A DNA stretch of 64,000 nucleotides from Alkalihalobacillus sp. CinArs1 (GCF_947387515.1 NZ_CANDOB010000001.1:620001-684000), one strand, 5' to 3'; positions 36,319 through 46,218 are shown, counted from the first letter of the stretch. Program-made: numbers and translations. The notes: generated by a model from the sequence alone, not told the origin.

Positions 36319-37728
36319 TTATTTTGCTAGTTCATAAATCGCTTCCGCGTAGATCGCTGCTGCTTTCAGCAAATCACTAACCTCTACGTATTCATCTTTT
36401 TGGTGGGCCATCTGTGGTTTACCTTGGAATAACGCGCCAAATGCAACTCCAGCGTCTAATGACCGGGCATATGTTCCGCCTCCTATTGAAAGAAGCTCAG
36501 CAACGTCTCCCGTTTGCTTTTCGTATACTCTTTGTAGTCTTTGAATCAGCTCATGATCTTCAGGAACGTGATGGGGTGTCATATGATCAATGATGTTCAT
36601 CGTAATTCCCTCAGGTCCCGTAACTTTATCAAACTGAGTTTTCACCTCACTAAAATCACATGTAACAGGGTATCGAAGATTGATGCCTATTTTACCTCCG
36701 TGTAAAGCTGTGTATGAGAACGTTCCTGCGTTCATGGTTAAATCGCCCGTAATGGTATCCTCACAGTTCACTCCCAGCTTTTCACCCTTGAAATCATCGG
36801 TGAGCCACTTTGTAATGAAATCGATATAAGTCGTTCCGCCCGTATCAAGACCTACTCCTGAAAGAAATTCTGCTAATCTGAACGCTGCATTATTCCCTTG
36901 CTCAGGTTTAGATCCATGCGCTGAAACTCCTTCTATCTCGATGGTCAACGATTCATCTAATGATGTATTCCCACTCAAATGTCTTTGAGATACAAACTCT
37001 TCAAAAACCGTTTTTAGTTCAGAAAGCACCTTCTCTTCACCTATTAATACAGCACTAGCGAAATCTGGAACCATATTCAGTCGTTCACCGGCACCGAATG
37101 ATTTTAACACTAGATCATGTTGCTCTGTCTTCACAGCTGGGAAATGCCATTCAAAATCAGCGATCCCTTTTTCTGCATAAATAATTGGAAAGACTGCGTC
37201 TGGCGCAAAGCCCATCACTGGCATTTCTTCTTGCTTGAAGTACGTATCTACACAACGCCACGAACTTTCCTCGTCAGTACCGACGATCATTCGCACTCTC
37301 TTCGATAACGAAGGGTATAATTCTTTTACGATGTTCATCGCCCAGTAGGCCGCAATCGTTGGTCCTTTGTCGTCGATCGCTCCTCTTGCATAGAGCTTTC
37401 CTTCCCTAAGTTCAGGTTTAAACGGGGGGCTTGTCCATCCGCTACCAGCAGGTACAACATCTACATGACAAAGAATGCCGATCGCTTCTTCTCCATCTCC
37501 AAATTCCAGATGACCTGCAACATGGTGAACATCTTTCGTTTGATAGCCATCACGCTCTCCTAAGCGAAGCATATAATCTAATGCTTCTCGCACCTTATAG
37601 CCAAACGGAGCCTCTTCAGTACTATCCTCTTCGTTCAACACACTTTCGATCTCTAATAAGCCATTAAGATCTGATAAAAGCGCTTCTTTTCTCTTAAGCA
37701 CCTCTTCTGACCAATTCACTTCACTCAT
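36319..37728 (-). CDS. pepV: Dipeptidase PepV (M20 family)
   Basis: Cytoplasmic metallo-dipeptidase, called YtjP in B. subtilis. 469 residues with the M20 metal ligands in GILCHVDVVPAGSGW (near 83-97), RGAIDDKGPTIA (near 115-126), GTDEESSW (near 148-155) and the final His near AHQKDE. A lid or dimerisation domain spans about 190-380. The gene begins inside the last bases of the upstream potassium channel gene (4-base overlap). Confidence 0.93.
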   Translation of the reverse strand: MSEVNWSEEVLKRKEALLSDLNGLLEIESVLNEEDSTEEAPFGYKVREALDYMLRLGERDGYQTKDVHHVAGHLEFGDGEEAIGILCHVDVVPAGSGWTSPPFKPELREGKLYARGAIDDKGPTIAAYWAMNIVKELYPSLSKRVRMIVGTDEESSWRCVDTYFKQEEMPVMGFAPDAVFPIIYAEKGIADFEWHFPAVKTEQHDLVLKSFGAGERLNMVPDFASAVLIGEEKVLSELKTVFEEFVSQRHLSGNTSLDESLTIEIEGVSAHGSKPEQGNNAAFRLAEFLSGVGLDTGGTTYIDFITKWLTDDFKGEKLGVNCEDTITGDLTMNAGTFSYTALHGGKIGINLRYPVTCDFSEVKTQFDKVTGPEGITMNIIDHMTPHHVPEDHELIQRLQRVYEKQTGDVAELLSIGGGTYARSLDAGVAFGALFQGKPQMAHQKDEYVEVSDLLKAAAIYAEAIYELAK

Positions 37729-38744
37729 GAACCTCTCTCCTTCCCGATCAAACTCTGATAAACCGGCTTATCACAAATCACAAATAGCTTTGCATCGGCT
37801 GGTATCGCTTCATCAAGACGGCGATTGATGTCCATGCGATTTCGATCCGCAACGAGTGTTGCCCCCTGTTGAAGTAATGCCTCAAACGCATCTTTATAAG
37901 TTGTCCATTCCTTCCTTACAGGAATTTCATATAAATTTTCTCCGTGTCCTCTACTCAACAGCTGAGAGTATACGCTTGAAATCCCTTTTGTAAATGCAGC
38001 TCGTACAGCCATACGAGAGATCGCTTCATTGGATAGTACGAACTCATCTACCTGGACATGGGCGAAATTCTTAATATGTTCTTCCTTCATCACTTCTACT
38101 GTCGTATGTATCTCAGTTGACATTCTCTCAATAGAGCTTGCGATGATTAGAGACTTTCCATCTGCTAATAACGAATCATGAATCGAATCATCTGAGAAAA
38201 CGAGTACTGCCCGGGCCTTTGTAATCGCAGCTTTCTTGAGGACTGCTTCTTCTGCAGCATCACCTTGTATGTAATGGATATGATCCGCAACGATAGGTGT
38301 TTTTGGAAGTTTATCGATTATGACGATTTCACAATTATCCGAATCCACAATTTCCGATACTGCATAGGAAGCTTTCTGTGACCAACCTATTATGACGATA
38401 TGATCTTGTCCGTGATAGTTCAATTTCCCTTCCTCCTTCCTCTTTTTCAGTTCTGCTACTCCGTCCACTAATTTCCCTATGACGACCCCTAAGAGTCCAA
38501 TTCCAACAATGTAAAGGAATATGGCGTATAACCTACCGCCAACTGTCAATGGAAAATAATCACCATAGCCTACAGTGGTTACAGTAGTCATCACCCACCA
38601 CATCGAGTCGAATAGTGTGGGAAAGGTTTCCGGTTCGATCAGCCTCATAATGACCGAACTGATTGCGACGAGAGCGACTGTCGTATAAAACATAAACCAG
38701 TTATTTAGCTTTAGTGCATTCTTAATGAATAATCGAACGAACAT
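37725..38744 (-). CDS. Two-TM potassium channel with RCK domain (YugO-like)
   Basis: A 339-residue membrane channel: an inner helix near residues 15-34, the pore helix and selectivity filter TVTTVGYGD (filter at 57-62), and a second helix near 68-92. A cytoplasmic RCK/TrkA-N domain begins HIVIIGWSQKASYAV (near 115) and ends about residue 240; a short C-terminal domain follows. It resembles B. subtilis YugO, which mediates potassium efflux and biofilm electrical signalling. AGGAGGAAC precedes the start. The overlap with pepV is unexpected for function and suggests one transcript. Confidence 0.9.
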   Translation of the reverse strand: MFVRLFIKNALKLNNWFMFYTTVALVAISSVIMRLIEPETFPTLFDSMWWVMTTVTTVGYGDYFPLTVGGRLYAIFLYIVGIGLLGVVIGKLVDGVAELKKRKEEGKLNYHGQDHIVIIGWSQKASYAVSEIVDSDNCEIVIIDKLPKTPIVADHIHYIQGDAAEEAVLKKAAITKARAVLVFSDDSIHDSLLADGKSLIIASSIERMSTEIHTTVEVMKEEHIKNFAHVQVDEFVLSNEAISRMAVRAAFTKGISSVYSQLLSRGHGENLYEIPVRKEWTTYKDAFEALLQQGATLVADRNRMDINRRLDEAIPADAKLFVICDKPVYQSLIGKERGS

Positions 38745-39183
38745 GATGTTCCTCCTTTCTATAGCCTGCTCCTATAAGAATAGCAAAGGAGGGAAGAAGA
38801 AGGAAGATGTAGACAATGGCATGAAAATTTTTGCCGAAATAACCGAGATATTGTAAAATAAACTTTAAAGAGGAGGTGTAAACAGGTAAATTAAAGGGAA
38901 TTGGCAATAGAGGTGGAATTATACTATTATACTAACAATGCCGATATGTTACTGTGAAAGTTAGAAAATCCTTATTTATCATTACACCAAGTTGGGACTT
39001 ACCCACAACAGCTAGAAATCACTTCCAGTTTAATACGAAGCACTCAGACCAATCAGACTTTCATCTTATTAATGAGGGAATCATCAGAAAATTAAGTATA
39101 TCTTTACGTTTCCTTCATATTGTTTTAATAGTGAGAAACTATTCTAAGAGTATGGCATTGATTACACGTTAGGGAGTGGTTCT
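38745..39183. other. Intergenic stretch before ytzE
   Basis: No credible gene. It contains the channel gene promoter region, an isolated AGGAGGTG at about 38872 followed by an immediate stop, and AT-rich sequence leading to ytzE. One 72-codon frame at 38954-39172 has no ribosome site and an unlikely composition. Confidence 0.6.
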
Positions 39184-39405
39184 TTGAGTATTACTTCAAC
39201 TGATCGAATGATGACCCGTATCAAGTCTATCTATTTATTTATTAGCAAGCATGGTACCGTCAGTACAACGGAGTTAGTTGAAGAGTTTGGTATTACCCAA
39301 CGAACAGTTCAAAGAGATTTAAATGTCCTGGCCTATAATGAATTAGTCAAAAGCCCAAACCGTGGAGTATGGACTACTACGAGTAAGAAAGTAAAAGTTG
39401 GTTAA
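39184..39405 (+). CDS. ytzE: Small DeoR-type HTH regulator YtzE
   Basis: A 73-residue protein that is only a DNA-binding domain: a DeoR-type winged helix-turn-helix with VSTTELVEEFGITQRTVQRDL near residues 25-45. It lacks the sugar-binding domain of full DeoR proteins. Start TTG at 39184, after GGGAGTGG. Short YtzE proteins are conserved in Bacillus; targets unknown. Confidence 0.85.
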   Translation: MSITSTDRMMTRIKSIYLFISKHGTVSTTELVEEFGITQRTVQRDLNVLAYNELVKSPNRGVWTTTSKKVKVG

Positions 39406-39443
39406 AGAGTTTACTTACAAGCAAAATTCAAAAGTATGATACA

Positions 39444-39476
39444 CAAAAAGCCATGGACTAGTCCACGGCTTTTTCT
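39444..39476. terminator. Bidirectional terminator after ytzE
   Basis: Imperfect stem aaaagccatggac / gtccacggctttt with a T-run on both strands. Confidence 0.8.
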
Positions 39477-39481
39477 ATTGT

Positions 39482-40072
39482 TTATTTAGCTAATTCTTTG
39501 TGAAAATCTTTAGGAACAATCACGTTCCCATCTACAAGCTTTACCGACTCATTCACCTTCATATAAGGTTGTCCACTCATTAAGAAATCTGAAAGGAACC
39601 CTTCAGAAAGTTCAAGACCCTCAACTTCTCCTGTCTTAGCAATATAAACATCTCTTACCTTACCAAGCTTTTGGCCGTCTTCAGTATGAACTTCTGCTTT
39701 ACATAACAAATTGTACGAATAGTGATTTGCGAGTTCTGTCGGTTTAACTTCGTCCTCTCGGTTGTTTATCACAGGTTGACTACCGTTCCATGACAATCCT
39801 GAATAAGGGATAAACACACTCTCTTTTTCAGAAACTTCAAAGTCATCATCCGTAACAGGATAATTATCATGTGTATATTGCCCACCTGAAGCTTGAATTG
39901 AATTTAAGACGTCTTCAGCATGATGATCCGGCTCAAGATTTTTTTGTTTCGTTTTATCATTACTGATTTCTAAATAGGTCGCTGCATTCAACGATTCATC
40001 AAAGTAGACTTGATTCACAGTTTGCTCATCGTTGATACGCAAGTTAATTAGTTCATTCCCAATCTTTAACAT
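39482..40072 (-). CDS. PRC-barrel domain protein
   Basis: A 196-residue acidic protein I cannot name. The C-terminal part (about residues 118-190) is a PRC-barrel-like domain: LLCKAEVHTEDGQKLGKVRDVYI followed by EVEGLELS. The N-terminal part may be a second, more diverged barrel. Such domains bind proteins or RNA in ribosome maturation and sporulation factors. The ATG at 40070-40072 is chosen because GGAGAGG lies 5 bases before it. Confidence 0.75.
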   Translation of the reverse strand: MLKIGNELINLRINDEQTVNQVYFDESLNAATYLEISNDKTKQKNLEPDHHAEDVLNSIQASGGQYTHDNYPVTDDDFEVSEKESVFIPYSGLSWNGSQPVINNREDEVKPTELANHYSYNLLCKAEVHTEDGQKLGKVRDVYIAKTGEVEGLELSEGFLSDFLMSGQPYMKVNESVKLVDGNVIVPKDFHKELAK

Positions 40073-40138
40073 CCTATCCTCTCCTTCTTTACTGACTACA
40101 AGGTGTATTCCCTTAGTCTGCAAAAAAGAAACGATGGG

Positions 40139-40843
40139 TTACTTTCTAAGGAGTTCTACTTCCTCTTCAGTCAATTCACGATATTCTCCTACATCTAAAT
40201 CTTGATCAAGTACAAGATCACCCATGCTGATTCTTTGCAAATAGATGACTTTTTTATCAACCGCTTCGAACATTCTCTTTACCTGATGAAACTTACCTTC
40301 GTGAATAGTGAGTTCGATTTGAGAAATAGGTCCTTCTTCAACGATCGTTAGCTCTCCTGGCTTAGTCTTATACCCGTCATCTAACGTAACTCCATTTTCA
40401 AATGCCTCAACGTCCTTTTCTGTAACACGTCCATTGATCCTTGCATAGTAAGTTTTTGGAACATGGTGTTTTGGAGATGTGAGATGGTGAGCTAGCTTAC
40501 CGTCATTCGTAATAACTAGTAATCCTTCTGTATCTTTGTCTAGGCGCCCAACTGGGAAAGGATTAAAAATTTGATCTTCTGGAATAAGGAGATCAATTAC
40601 CGTTTCCTCTTCATCTTCAGTTGCCGATATGAAACCTGCGGGCTTATTCATCATGATATAGATGTATTCTCTATATTCAACGGTTTCCCCATTAACTGTA
40701 ACGTGATCATTCTCAAGATCGACGTGCTGTTTAGCATCTTTGATGACTGACTCATCCACTCTAACCGCACCTGTTTTTAAGATTTTTTTTACTTCTTTCC
40801 TTGTTCCATATCCCATATTAGAAAGTAACTTATCGATACGCAT
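40139..40843 (-). CDS. rRNA pseudouridine synthase, RsuA/RluB family
   Basis: Isomerises a uridine in ribosomal RNA. The 234-residue protein has an N-terminal S4 RNA-binding domain (MRIDKLLSNMGYGTRKEVKKIL, residues 1-60) and the catalytic domain with the active-site Asp in PVGRLDKDTEGLL near residues 102-114. GKFHQVKRMFEAV near 186 is typical of the RsuA group. The B. subtilis counterpart at this locus is probably YtzG; whether the target is 16S or 23S rRNA is not decided by the sequence. AAAGGAG precedes the chosen start. Confidence 0.9.
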   Translation of the reverse strand: MRIDKLLSNMGYGTRKEVKKILKTGAVRVDESVIKDAKQHVDLENDHVTVNGETVEYREYIYIMMNKPAGFISATEDEEETVIDLLIPEDQIFNPFPVGRLDKDTEGLLVITNDGKLAHHLTSPKHHVPKTYYARINGRVTEKDVEAFENGVTLDDGYKTKPGELTIVEEGPISQIELTIHEGKFHQVKRMFEAVDKKVIYLQRISMGDLVLDQDLDVGEYRELTEEEVELLRK

Positions 40844-40958
40844 GTTCAATCGCTCCTTTTTCCATGTAATTTCCAAAAAAAATAAAATATGAGCATAATT
40901 ATTGTAAATCTAGGGTAAGTAACCGGTAAATGCTAATTTGTACGTTTGGAGTGATAGA

Positions 40959-41384
40959 ATGACTGAAAAAGTTGGACTTTTAGCTACCGCACGAAAGAAA
41001 AGTACAAAATCAGCTCCGGTTACGGAGTTTTATCAAAGCCCTTTATTTCAAAAAACATTAGAATACGCATTGCATCACTACGACAGAATGTATTTTTATA
41101 ATGCCAAAGACGGGCTTTTATTACCAGACGATATGATGGATCCATACGATCTATCTATTAAAACATTAACACACCATCAACGAGAGGAATGGGCGCAAAA
41201 GCTTATTTCACAATTTAGAGAGCAAGAGTCCCCTTCTAACATTACTGTTTATTTGCATGGTGGCTCCGTGTATAGAAAACATATTGAACCTCAGCTGAAG
41301 CAGTATGAATTTAACTATGAAGTACCTCTCAAAGGACTCGGAATAGGTGAGCAATTGAATTGGTACCAAAAAAATTCAGTGTAA
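40959..41384 (+). CDS. DUF6884-like protein
   Basis: A 141-residue protein. The pattern VGLLATARKK...SAPVTEFYQSPLFQKTLEYALHHYDRMYFYNAKDGLLLPDDMMDPYDLSI resembles DUF6884 proteins, which are often found in phages, defence loci and near 7-deazaguanine genes and keep a short LSAKHGLL-PYD core (here YNAKDGLL and PYDL). The expected Lys-His before Gly is Lys-Asp here. Function is unknown. ATG at 40959 after GGAGTGATAG. Not part of the common B. subtilis order, so it may be an acquired gene. Confidence 0.65.
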   Translation: MTEKVGLLATARKKSTKSAPVTEFYQSPLFQKTLEYALHHYDRMYFYNAKDGLLLPDDMMDPYDLSIKTLTHHQREEWAQKLISQFREQESPSNITVYLHGGSVYRKHIEPQLKQYEFNYEVPLKGLGIGEQLNWYQKNSV

Positions 41385-41460
41385 CCATGATAAACGCCCA
41401 GCAACTATGCCCAGTTCCTTCATAGACTATCTCGTAGTCTTAATAAGGAGGTCATCAACG

Positions 41461-41706
41461 TTGGATTATCGACAACAGGGGCAGCAATTTCCTGGGTATG
41501 GCGGAGGAGGTTACCCGCAATATCCGGGTGGTGGACCAGGCGGAGGACCTGGTGGTGGGCAAGGTTATCCAGGCTATAATTATACAGAAGAACAATTCAA
41601 CCAGATAAGAAGAAGATTAAATCGTCTAAATAGAAGAGTGAGAAGAATCGAGAGGTACCTCGGAATCCGAGAAGAAGAGATTGACGAGACGAACTACTAC
41701 GAATAA
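41461..41706 (+). CDS. Small Gly/Pro/Tyr-rich protein with basic helical tail
   Basis: An 81-residue protein of unknown function. The first 40 residues are almost only Gly, Pro, Gln and Tyr (GGGYPQYPGGGPGGGPGGG), and the rest is a basic heptad helix (IRRRLNRLNRRVRRIERYL) with an acidic end. TTG start, 8 bases after AGGAGG. The design recalls spore coat or surface proteins of Bacilli; this is only a resemblance. Confidence 0.72.
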   Translation: MDYRQQGQQFPGYGGGGYPQYPGGGPGGGPGGGQGYPGYNYTEEQFNQIRRRLNRLNRRVRRIERYLGIREEEIDETNYYE

Positions 41707-41732
41707 AAAGAAAAACAACTCTTTCACCTCAC

Positions 41733-41764
41733 AAAAATGAAGGCCGAGCGGCCTTCATTTTTAG
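41733..41764. terminator. Bidirectional terminator before ytgP end
   Basis: An 11-bp stem (aaatgaaggcc / ggccttcattt) around GAGC with T-runs on both strands; it serves the convergent genes. Confidence 0.88.
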
Positions 41765-43398
41765 CGTCTTTTAAGGAAACTGAACCGTTCTCCTAGGACG
41801 AGTCCAGCGAGATTCGAACGGTAAGAAAGCCATAGATAGAGTACCCCACCTACCCCAATACCGATCAGTAAATTAACGATAGAAAACAACATGCTTCCAC
41901 CTTCACTTTGAGATCGATATAGATCAGGCATTGCACTTTCTAAAGGCATCGTTGCTAATTTAGCAGCGAAAGCCATACACGTAACGAAAATTCCAATCAG
42001 TAAAATCCTTCTAAAAACAAATGCAAACTGAAAATCTGTATACCTTTTAATGATAGCAACAGTAACGATTACAGACGTGATTAGCCCTATGTCAGTGGCA
42101 ATAATTGCTCCTTTTCCTTCAAGTAAGACCACTAAAGGGTATGTTAGTGAAACTTTTAATACAAGTCCTGAAAGCAAACTATATACTGCGAACTTCTGCT
42201 TGTTGATTCCTTGTAGAATCGCAGCTGTAACAGAAAAGAGAGCAAACAAGATTGCTGTCGGAGCGTACCACATCAGCAAATGGCTTCCTAAGTCTTGATC
42301 TACCGTTGGATAAAGAACGCGAAACACAGGCTCAGAAAGCACTGCAAGCCCAATCGCAGCGGGCGTTGTCAGAAATAGCAACATCTGAAATGTCTGGGTA
42401 AGCTGTTTCTGGAGTGCGCCTTCTTTTTGTGACGTAAACGATTTTGTAATTGCTGGAATAATCGTCATCGCAAGCGCAGTGGCGAGCGAAACAGGAATCA
42501 TGATCAACTTATGAGCAAGCCCTGTAATAATGGCAAAGACAGCTTCATAAGTAGACTCATCATAGCCGATACTTTGCAGAGCTGGATTGATAAAAAACGT
42601 ATCGACTTGCAGGTACAACGGAATCGCAAGTCCCACGACGACAAACGGGAACGCGTATGTCACGATTTCTTTGTACATATCACTTAATGAAACATCATGG
42701 TCAACCGTGCTTTCCTCTAAATTACGATCTAAGCTAGGTTTACGCTTACGATAGTACCAGAAAACAACCATTAAACCTCCTACAGCCCCCACAAACGCAC
42801 CGAACGTTGCAAACGTTGCTGCAGTCTTTTCGTTTCCGTCCAGAAAACGCATAATAATAACACTAGTTACTAATATAAATACGATACGGAAGATCTGTTC
42901 CACAACCTGAGACACGGCTGTTGGTCCCATCGATTGTAACCCCTGGAAAAACCCTCGCGTTAAACTCATGATTGGTACGATCAATAAAGCAAGACTGACA
43001 ACCCTTATAACAAGTGTAACGTCAGCAATGGTATTCCCTTTACTTCCCTCCTCGATTACAAACCGTGCAATCGGTTCTGCAAGGAAGAAAAGAATTAGAA
43101 ATGCAATAAACCCTGTGAACGTCATGAGCAGCAATCCGGATTTGAATAATCGTCTTCCTGTTCGATAATCTCCGAGCGCGTGATATTTTGAAACAAACTT
43201 TGAAACAGCAAGTGGAATTCCAACTGTTGAAAGACTCAGCATAATCGTATACGGGGTATACGCATAATTATACAACGCGATCCCTGAAGTACCTACTAGG
43301 GCAGTGAAAGGAAACATATAAATCATTCCAAGTATTCTCGAAAAAAGGGTAGCTGCTGTCAACAGCATCGTCCCTCTAACCACATTCGAATCAGACAT
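41761..43398 (-). CDS. ytgP: MurJ-type lipid II flippase YtgP (MOP superfamily)
   Basis: A 545-residue polytopic membrane protein with about 14 transmembrane segments. The first part (GTMLLTAATLFSRILGMIYMFPFTALVG) is typical of MurJ/SpoVB proteins, which flip lipid-linked cell wall precursors. B. subtilis YtgP acts as MurJ, in redundancy with Amj. Length and place beside ytfP fit. No SpoVB-specific feature is noted. Confidence 0.9.
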   Translation of the reverse strand: MSDSNVVRGTMLLTAATLFSRILGMIYMFPFTALVGTSGIALYNYAYTPYTIMLSLSTVGIPLAVSKFVSKYHALGDYRTGRRLFKSGLLLMTFTGFIAFLILFFLAEPIARFVIEEGSKGNTIADVTLVIRVVSLALLIVPIMSLTRGFFQGLQSMGPTAVSQVVEQIFRIVFILVTSVIIMRFLDGNEKTAATFATFGAFVGAVGGLMVVFWYYRKRKPSLDRNLEESTVDHDVSLSDMYKEIVTYAFPFVVVGLAIPLYLQVDTFFINPALQSIGYDESTYEAVFAIITGLAHKLIMIPVSLATALAMTIIPAITKSFTSQKEGALQKQLTQTFQMLLFLTTPAAIGLAVLSEPVFRVLYPTVDQDLGSHLLMWYAPTAILFALFSVTAAILQGINKQKFAVYSLLSGLVLKVSLTYPLVVLLEGKGAIIATDIGLITSVIVTVAIIKRYTDFQFAFVFRRILLIGIFVTCMAFAAKLATMPLESAMPDLYRSQSEGGSMLFSIVNLLIGIGVGGVLYLWLSYRSNLAGLVLGERFSFLKRR

Positions 43399-43594
43399 TT
43401 CTCCAACTCCTACTTCTTACCATTACTCTATATAAATTCGTCAATAATATCCTTTTTTCTACAGTCAATTATAGACACTTCTCCATTTTAAGCTATTTAT
43501 AAAGGAACAACAAACATTATCTATGATTCGTGACTTTTCTATTTTAAATGAATTATGGTATGTTTGTTTGTAGCAAAATGAGAGAGGTGTAAGC

Positions 43595-44851
43595 ATGAAG
43601 TATGATGTTGTCGTGATTGGTGGTGGACCGTCTGGACTCATGGCGTCTGTAGCTGCTGCTGAGCATGGAGCATCTGTCCTACTCGTTGATAAAGGAAATA
43701 AACTCGGTAGAAAACTTGCCATTTCTGGTGGCGGCAGATGTAATGTAACGAACAGACTCCCCCTCGATGAATTGATTAAATTCATTCCTGGAAATGGGAA
43801 ATTTTTATATAGCGCCTTCAATATCTTTGATAATGAAGATATCATTTCGTTTTTTGAAGGCTTGGGAATCAAGCTTAAAGAAGAAGATCACGGCAGGATG
43901 TTTCCTGTTACGGATGATGCAAAGTCTGTCGTGAACGCACTCCTTAATAAGGTAAAAGAACTTAACGTAACGATTCAGGTAAATACACCTGTCGAAAAGG
44001 TCCTTTATGAAGACGGTGCTGTTGCAGGTGTCTTACTGAAGTCGAATGAGAAGATAACGGCTTCGAACGTCATCGTTGCAGTTGGAGGAAAATCAGTTCC
44101 TCACACTGGTTCAACAGGAGACGGGTATGCTTGGGCAGAGGAAGGGGGACACACGATTACAGAGCTTTATCCTACCGAAGTTCCCCTCACATCGAGCGAG
44201 CCCTTTATCAAAAATAAAGAGCTTCAAGGTCTTTCGCTCCGTGATGTAGCTTTGTCAGTTTTGAACCCTAAAGGAAAAGTGATAAAGACACACCGTTGGG
44301 ACATGATCTTCACACATATCGGACTTTCTGGACCAGCAGTATTACGCTGTAGTCAATATGTTGTCAAAGCATTAAAGAAGTTCAACGCACAATTTATTCC
44401 CCTTCAAATCGATGCAGTACCTGACCAAAATGAAGAAGAATTGTATCGCGAACATATGAAGATTGCGAAAGAAGATCCTAAAAAGGCAATTAAAAATATC
44501 TGGAAAGGAAAAGTTCCGGAGCGCTACATGCTGTTTCTACTCGAAAGAGCTGGACTATCCCCAGATACGACGTACGCACATCTATCGAAAGAAAAAGTAC
44601 GAGAATATGTTCGCTCACTAAAACAATTCCGAGTGGCTGTCGATGGTACGTTACCGATTGACAAAGCGTTTGTTACTGGTGGAGGCGTCTCTCTTAAAGA
44701 AATTCACCCAAAAGAAATGGCTTCGAAATTTACGAAAGGACTTTACTTCTGTGGTGAGGTGCTAGATATCCATGGTTATACCGGTGGATATAACATCACT
44801 TCAGCTTTCGTTACTGGGTTCACGGCAGGAAAAAGTGCAGCTGAAAGGTAA
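43595..44851 (+). CDS. ytfP: FAD-dependent oxidoreductase YtfP (HI0933/BaiN family)
   Basis: A 418-residue flavoprotein. The N-terminal FAD motif is [19 protein letters not shown] (residues 5-23), followed by [20 protein letters not shown] (near 36-55), the hallmark of the HI0933-like family. [17 protein letters not shown] and [19 protein letters not shown] close the fold. Substrate unknown. It is divergent from ytgP, as in B. subtilis. Confidence 0.93.
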   Translation: MKYDVVVIGGGPSGLMASVAAAEHGASVLLVDKGNKLGRKLAISGGGRCNVTNRLPLDELIKFIPGNGKFLYSAFNIFDNEDIISFFEGLGIKLKEEDHGRMFPVTDDAKSVVNALLNKVKELNVTIQVNTPVEKVLYEDGAVAGVLLKSNEKITASNVIVAVGGKSVPHTGSTGDGYAWAEEGGHTITELYPTEVPLTSSEPFIKNKELQGLSLRDVALSVLNPKGKVIKTHRWDMIFTHIGLSGPAVLRCSQYVVKALKKFNAQFIPLQIDAVPDQNEEELYREHMKIAKEDPKKAIKNIWKGKVPERYMLFLLERAGLSPDTTYAHLSKEKVREYVRSLKQFRVAVDGTLPIDKAFVTGGGVSLKEIHPKEMASKFTKGLYFCGEVLDIHGYTGGYNITSAFVTGFTAGKSAAER

Positions 44852-44885
44852 AAAAGGTATCTGCGATTGCAGATACCTTTTTTTT
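44850..44885. terminator. Bidirectional terminator after ytfP
   Basis: A 12-bp perfect stem (aaaggtatctgc / gcagataccttt) with GATT loop and long T-run on the plus strand. Confidence 0.9.
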
Positions 44886-46104
44886 ACCTTCTGTTTCTGC
44901 CACCACTTCGACTGTTTTTCCGTCTGCCATGCGATCGACTTCTATCTTCTCTACCACGTGCAGGATCACGGTCATCCCCCGAAGGTAGAGCGCTCTCTAC
45001 AGATTTGCGTTCGATACGCTTACCAATCCCCTTCTCAATCATTGGAACTGCTTGCTTATCCTTAGAAGCGATAAATGTATATGCTGTACCACCTTCACCA
45101 GCTCGACCTGTTCTTCCAATTCTGTGAATGTAGCTTTCGACATCATGAGGTACATCGTAGTTGAACACATGTGTAATCCCTTCGATATCAAGTCCCCTTG
45201 CAGCTACATCGGTCGCGACAAGAAACTGAATTTTTGCTTCACGAAACTTCTTAATGACGCTCTCCCGCTTTGCTTGTGACAGATCTCCGTGTAGTTCGTC
45301 AACTAAATAACCCTTCGCTTTTAAATCTCCGTAAAGTTTACTCACTCTACGTTTCGTACGACAGAATATGATGCCTAAGAAAGGACGTGCTTCATCGAGC
45401 GTCTCCGTTAAGGCTCCAAACTTTCTTCGATCTGTTGTTTCGATCATGTACTGCTGTACAATTTCAACCGTCTTTCCCTTCTCTTTCCCTTTTATCGTTA
45501 TAGGAGAACGCATAAATCGTTTTGCTAAGCTACGAATATCACTCGATAATGTAGCTGAAAAGAGAGCTGTTTGTCTACTATCTGGCGTTTCGTAAATAAT
45601 ATCCTCAACTTCTTTTAAGAAACCTATATGCAGCATTTGATCTGCCTCATCAAGTATAAGGAAGTTTGTTTGAGAAAGGTCGATCGTCTCTCTTCGAATG
45701 TGATCTAATAATCTCCCAGGCGTTCCTACTACAATATGAACGTGTTTGTTAAGCTTTGATATCTGCTTCTCTACATCCTGTCCACCATATACGGCAAGAA
45801 CGTTTACTTCCGACCGCCCATTAACTAGTTTCAATAATTCAGTGGTGATTTGAAGAGCCAGCTCACGTGTAGGCGTAACGATTAGAGCCTGTACATGATC
45901 TGCTTCTGTATCTACCTTCTCTAATATCGGTAATAAGAAAGCGAAAGTTTTCCCTGTTCCAGTCTGTGCCTGAGCCATCACATCCTGCCCCTTAAGCATA
46001 ACCGGGATCGTTTCTTTCTGTATGTCAGTGGGTGATTCAATTCCTTGTGATTCAAGGGATTCAACCAAACTTATATCTAAACCCATTCCTTTAAAATCTT
46101 TCAT
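44884..46104 (-). CDS. DEAD-box RNA helicase
   Basis: An ATP-dependent RNA helicase of 406 residues. Motifs in order: Walker A AQTGTGKT (46-53), PTRELALQ (near 90), GTPGRL (near 128), DEAD (near 152), SAT (near 183), the ARGLD motif V (near 300) and HRIGRTGRAG (near 325). A short C-terminal tail rich in Arg, Ser and Gly (about 370-406) would bind RNA loosely. It is smaller than CshA and lacks the DbpA-type RNA-binding domain, so I leave it without a symbol. Confidence 0.92.
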   Translation of the reverse strand: MKDFKGMGLDISLVESLESQGIESPTDIQKETIPVMLKGQDVMAQAQTGTGKTFAFLLPILEKVDTEADHVQALIVTPTRELALQITTELLKLVNGRSEVNVLAVYGGQDVEKQISKLNKHVHIVVGTPGRLLDHIRRETIDLSQTNFLILDEADQMLHIGFLKEVEDIIYETPDSRQTALFSATLSSDIRSLAKRFMRSPITIKGKEKGKTVEIVQQYMIETTDRRKFGALTETLDEARPFLGIIFCRTKRRVSKLYGDLKAKGYLVDELHGDLSQAKRESVIKKFREAKIQFLVATDVAARGLDIEGITHVFNYDVPHDVESYIHRIGRTGRAGEGGTAYTFIASKDKQAVPMIEKGIGKRIERKSVESALPSGDDRDPARGREDRSRSHGRRKNSRSGGRNRR

Positions 46105-46157
46105 AGTGCTTCACCTCTCCATGTAGTATCTCACAAAGCATCCCAAAATTCTTTTAA

Positions 46158-46208
46158 AAAAATAAAAAAACTGCCTCCTCACGTCCGCTAAAGAGCAGTC
46201 GTGTGAGA
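46158..46208 (-). terminator. Likely terminator after the lytic transglycosylase gene
   Basis: An imperfect long hairpin (ctgtctcacacg ... cgtgaggaggcag) is followed by TTTTTTTATTTTT in minus direction. Confidence 0.6.
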
Positions 46209-46218
46209 CAGCTTTGCT

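Noticed and set aside
38954-39172. Plus-strand frame of 72 codons before ytzE
   Set aside because: GTG start without a ribosome site and no domain-like pattern.
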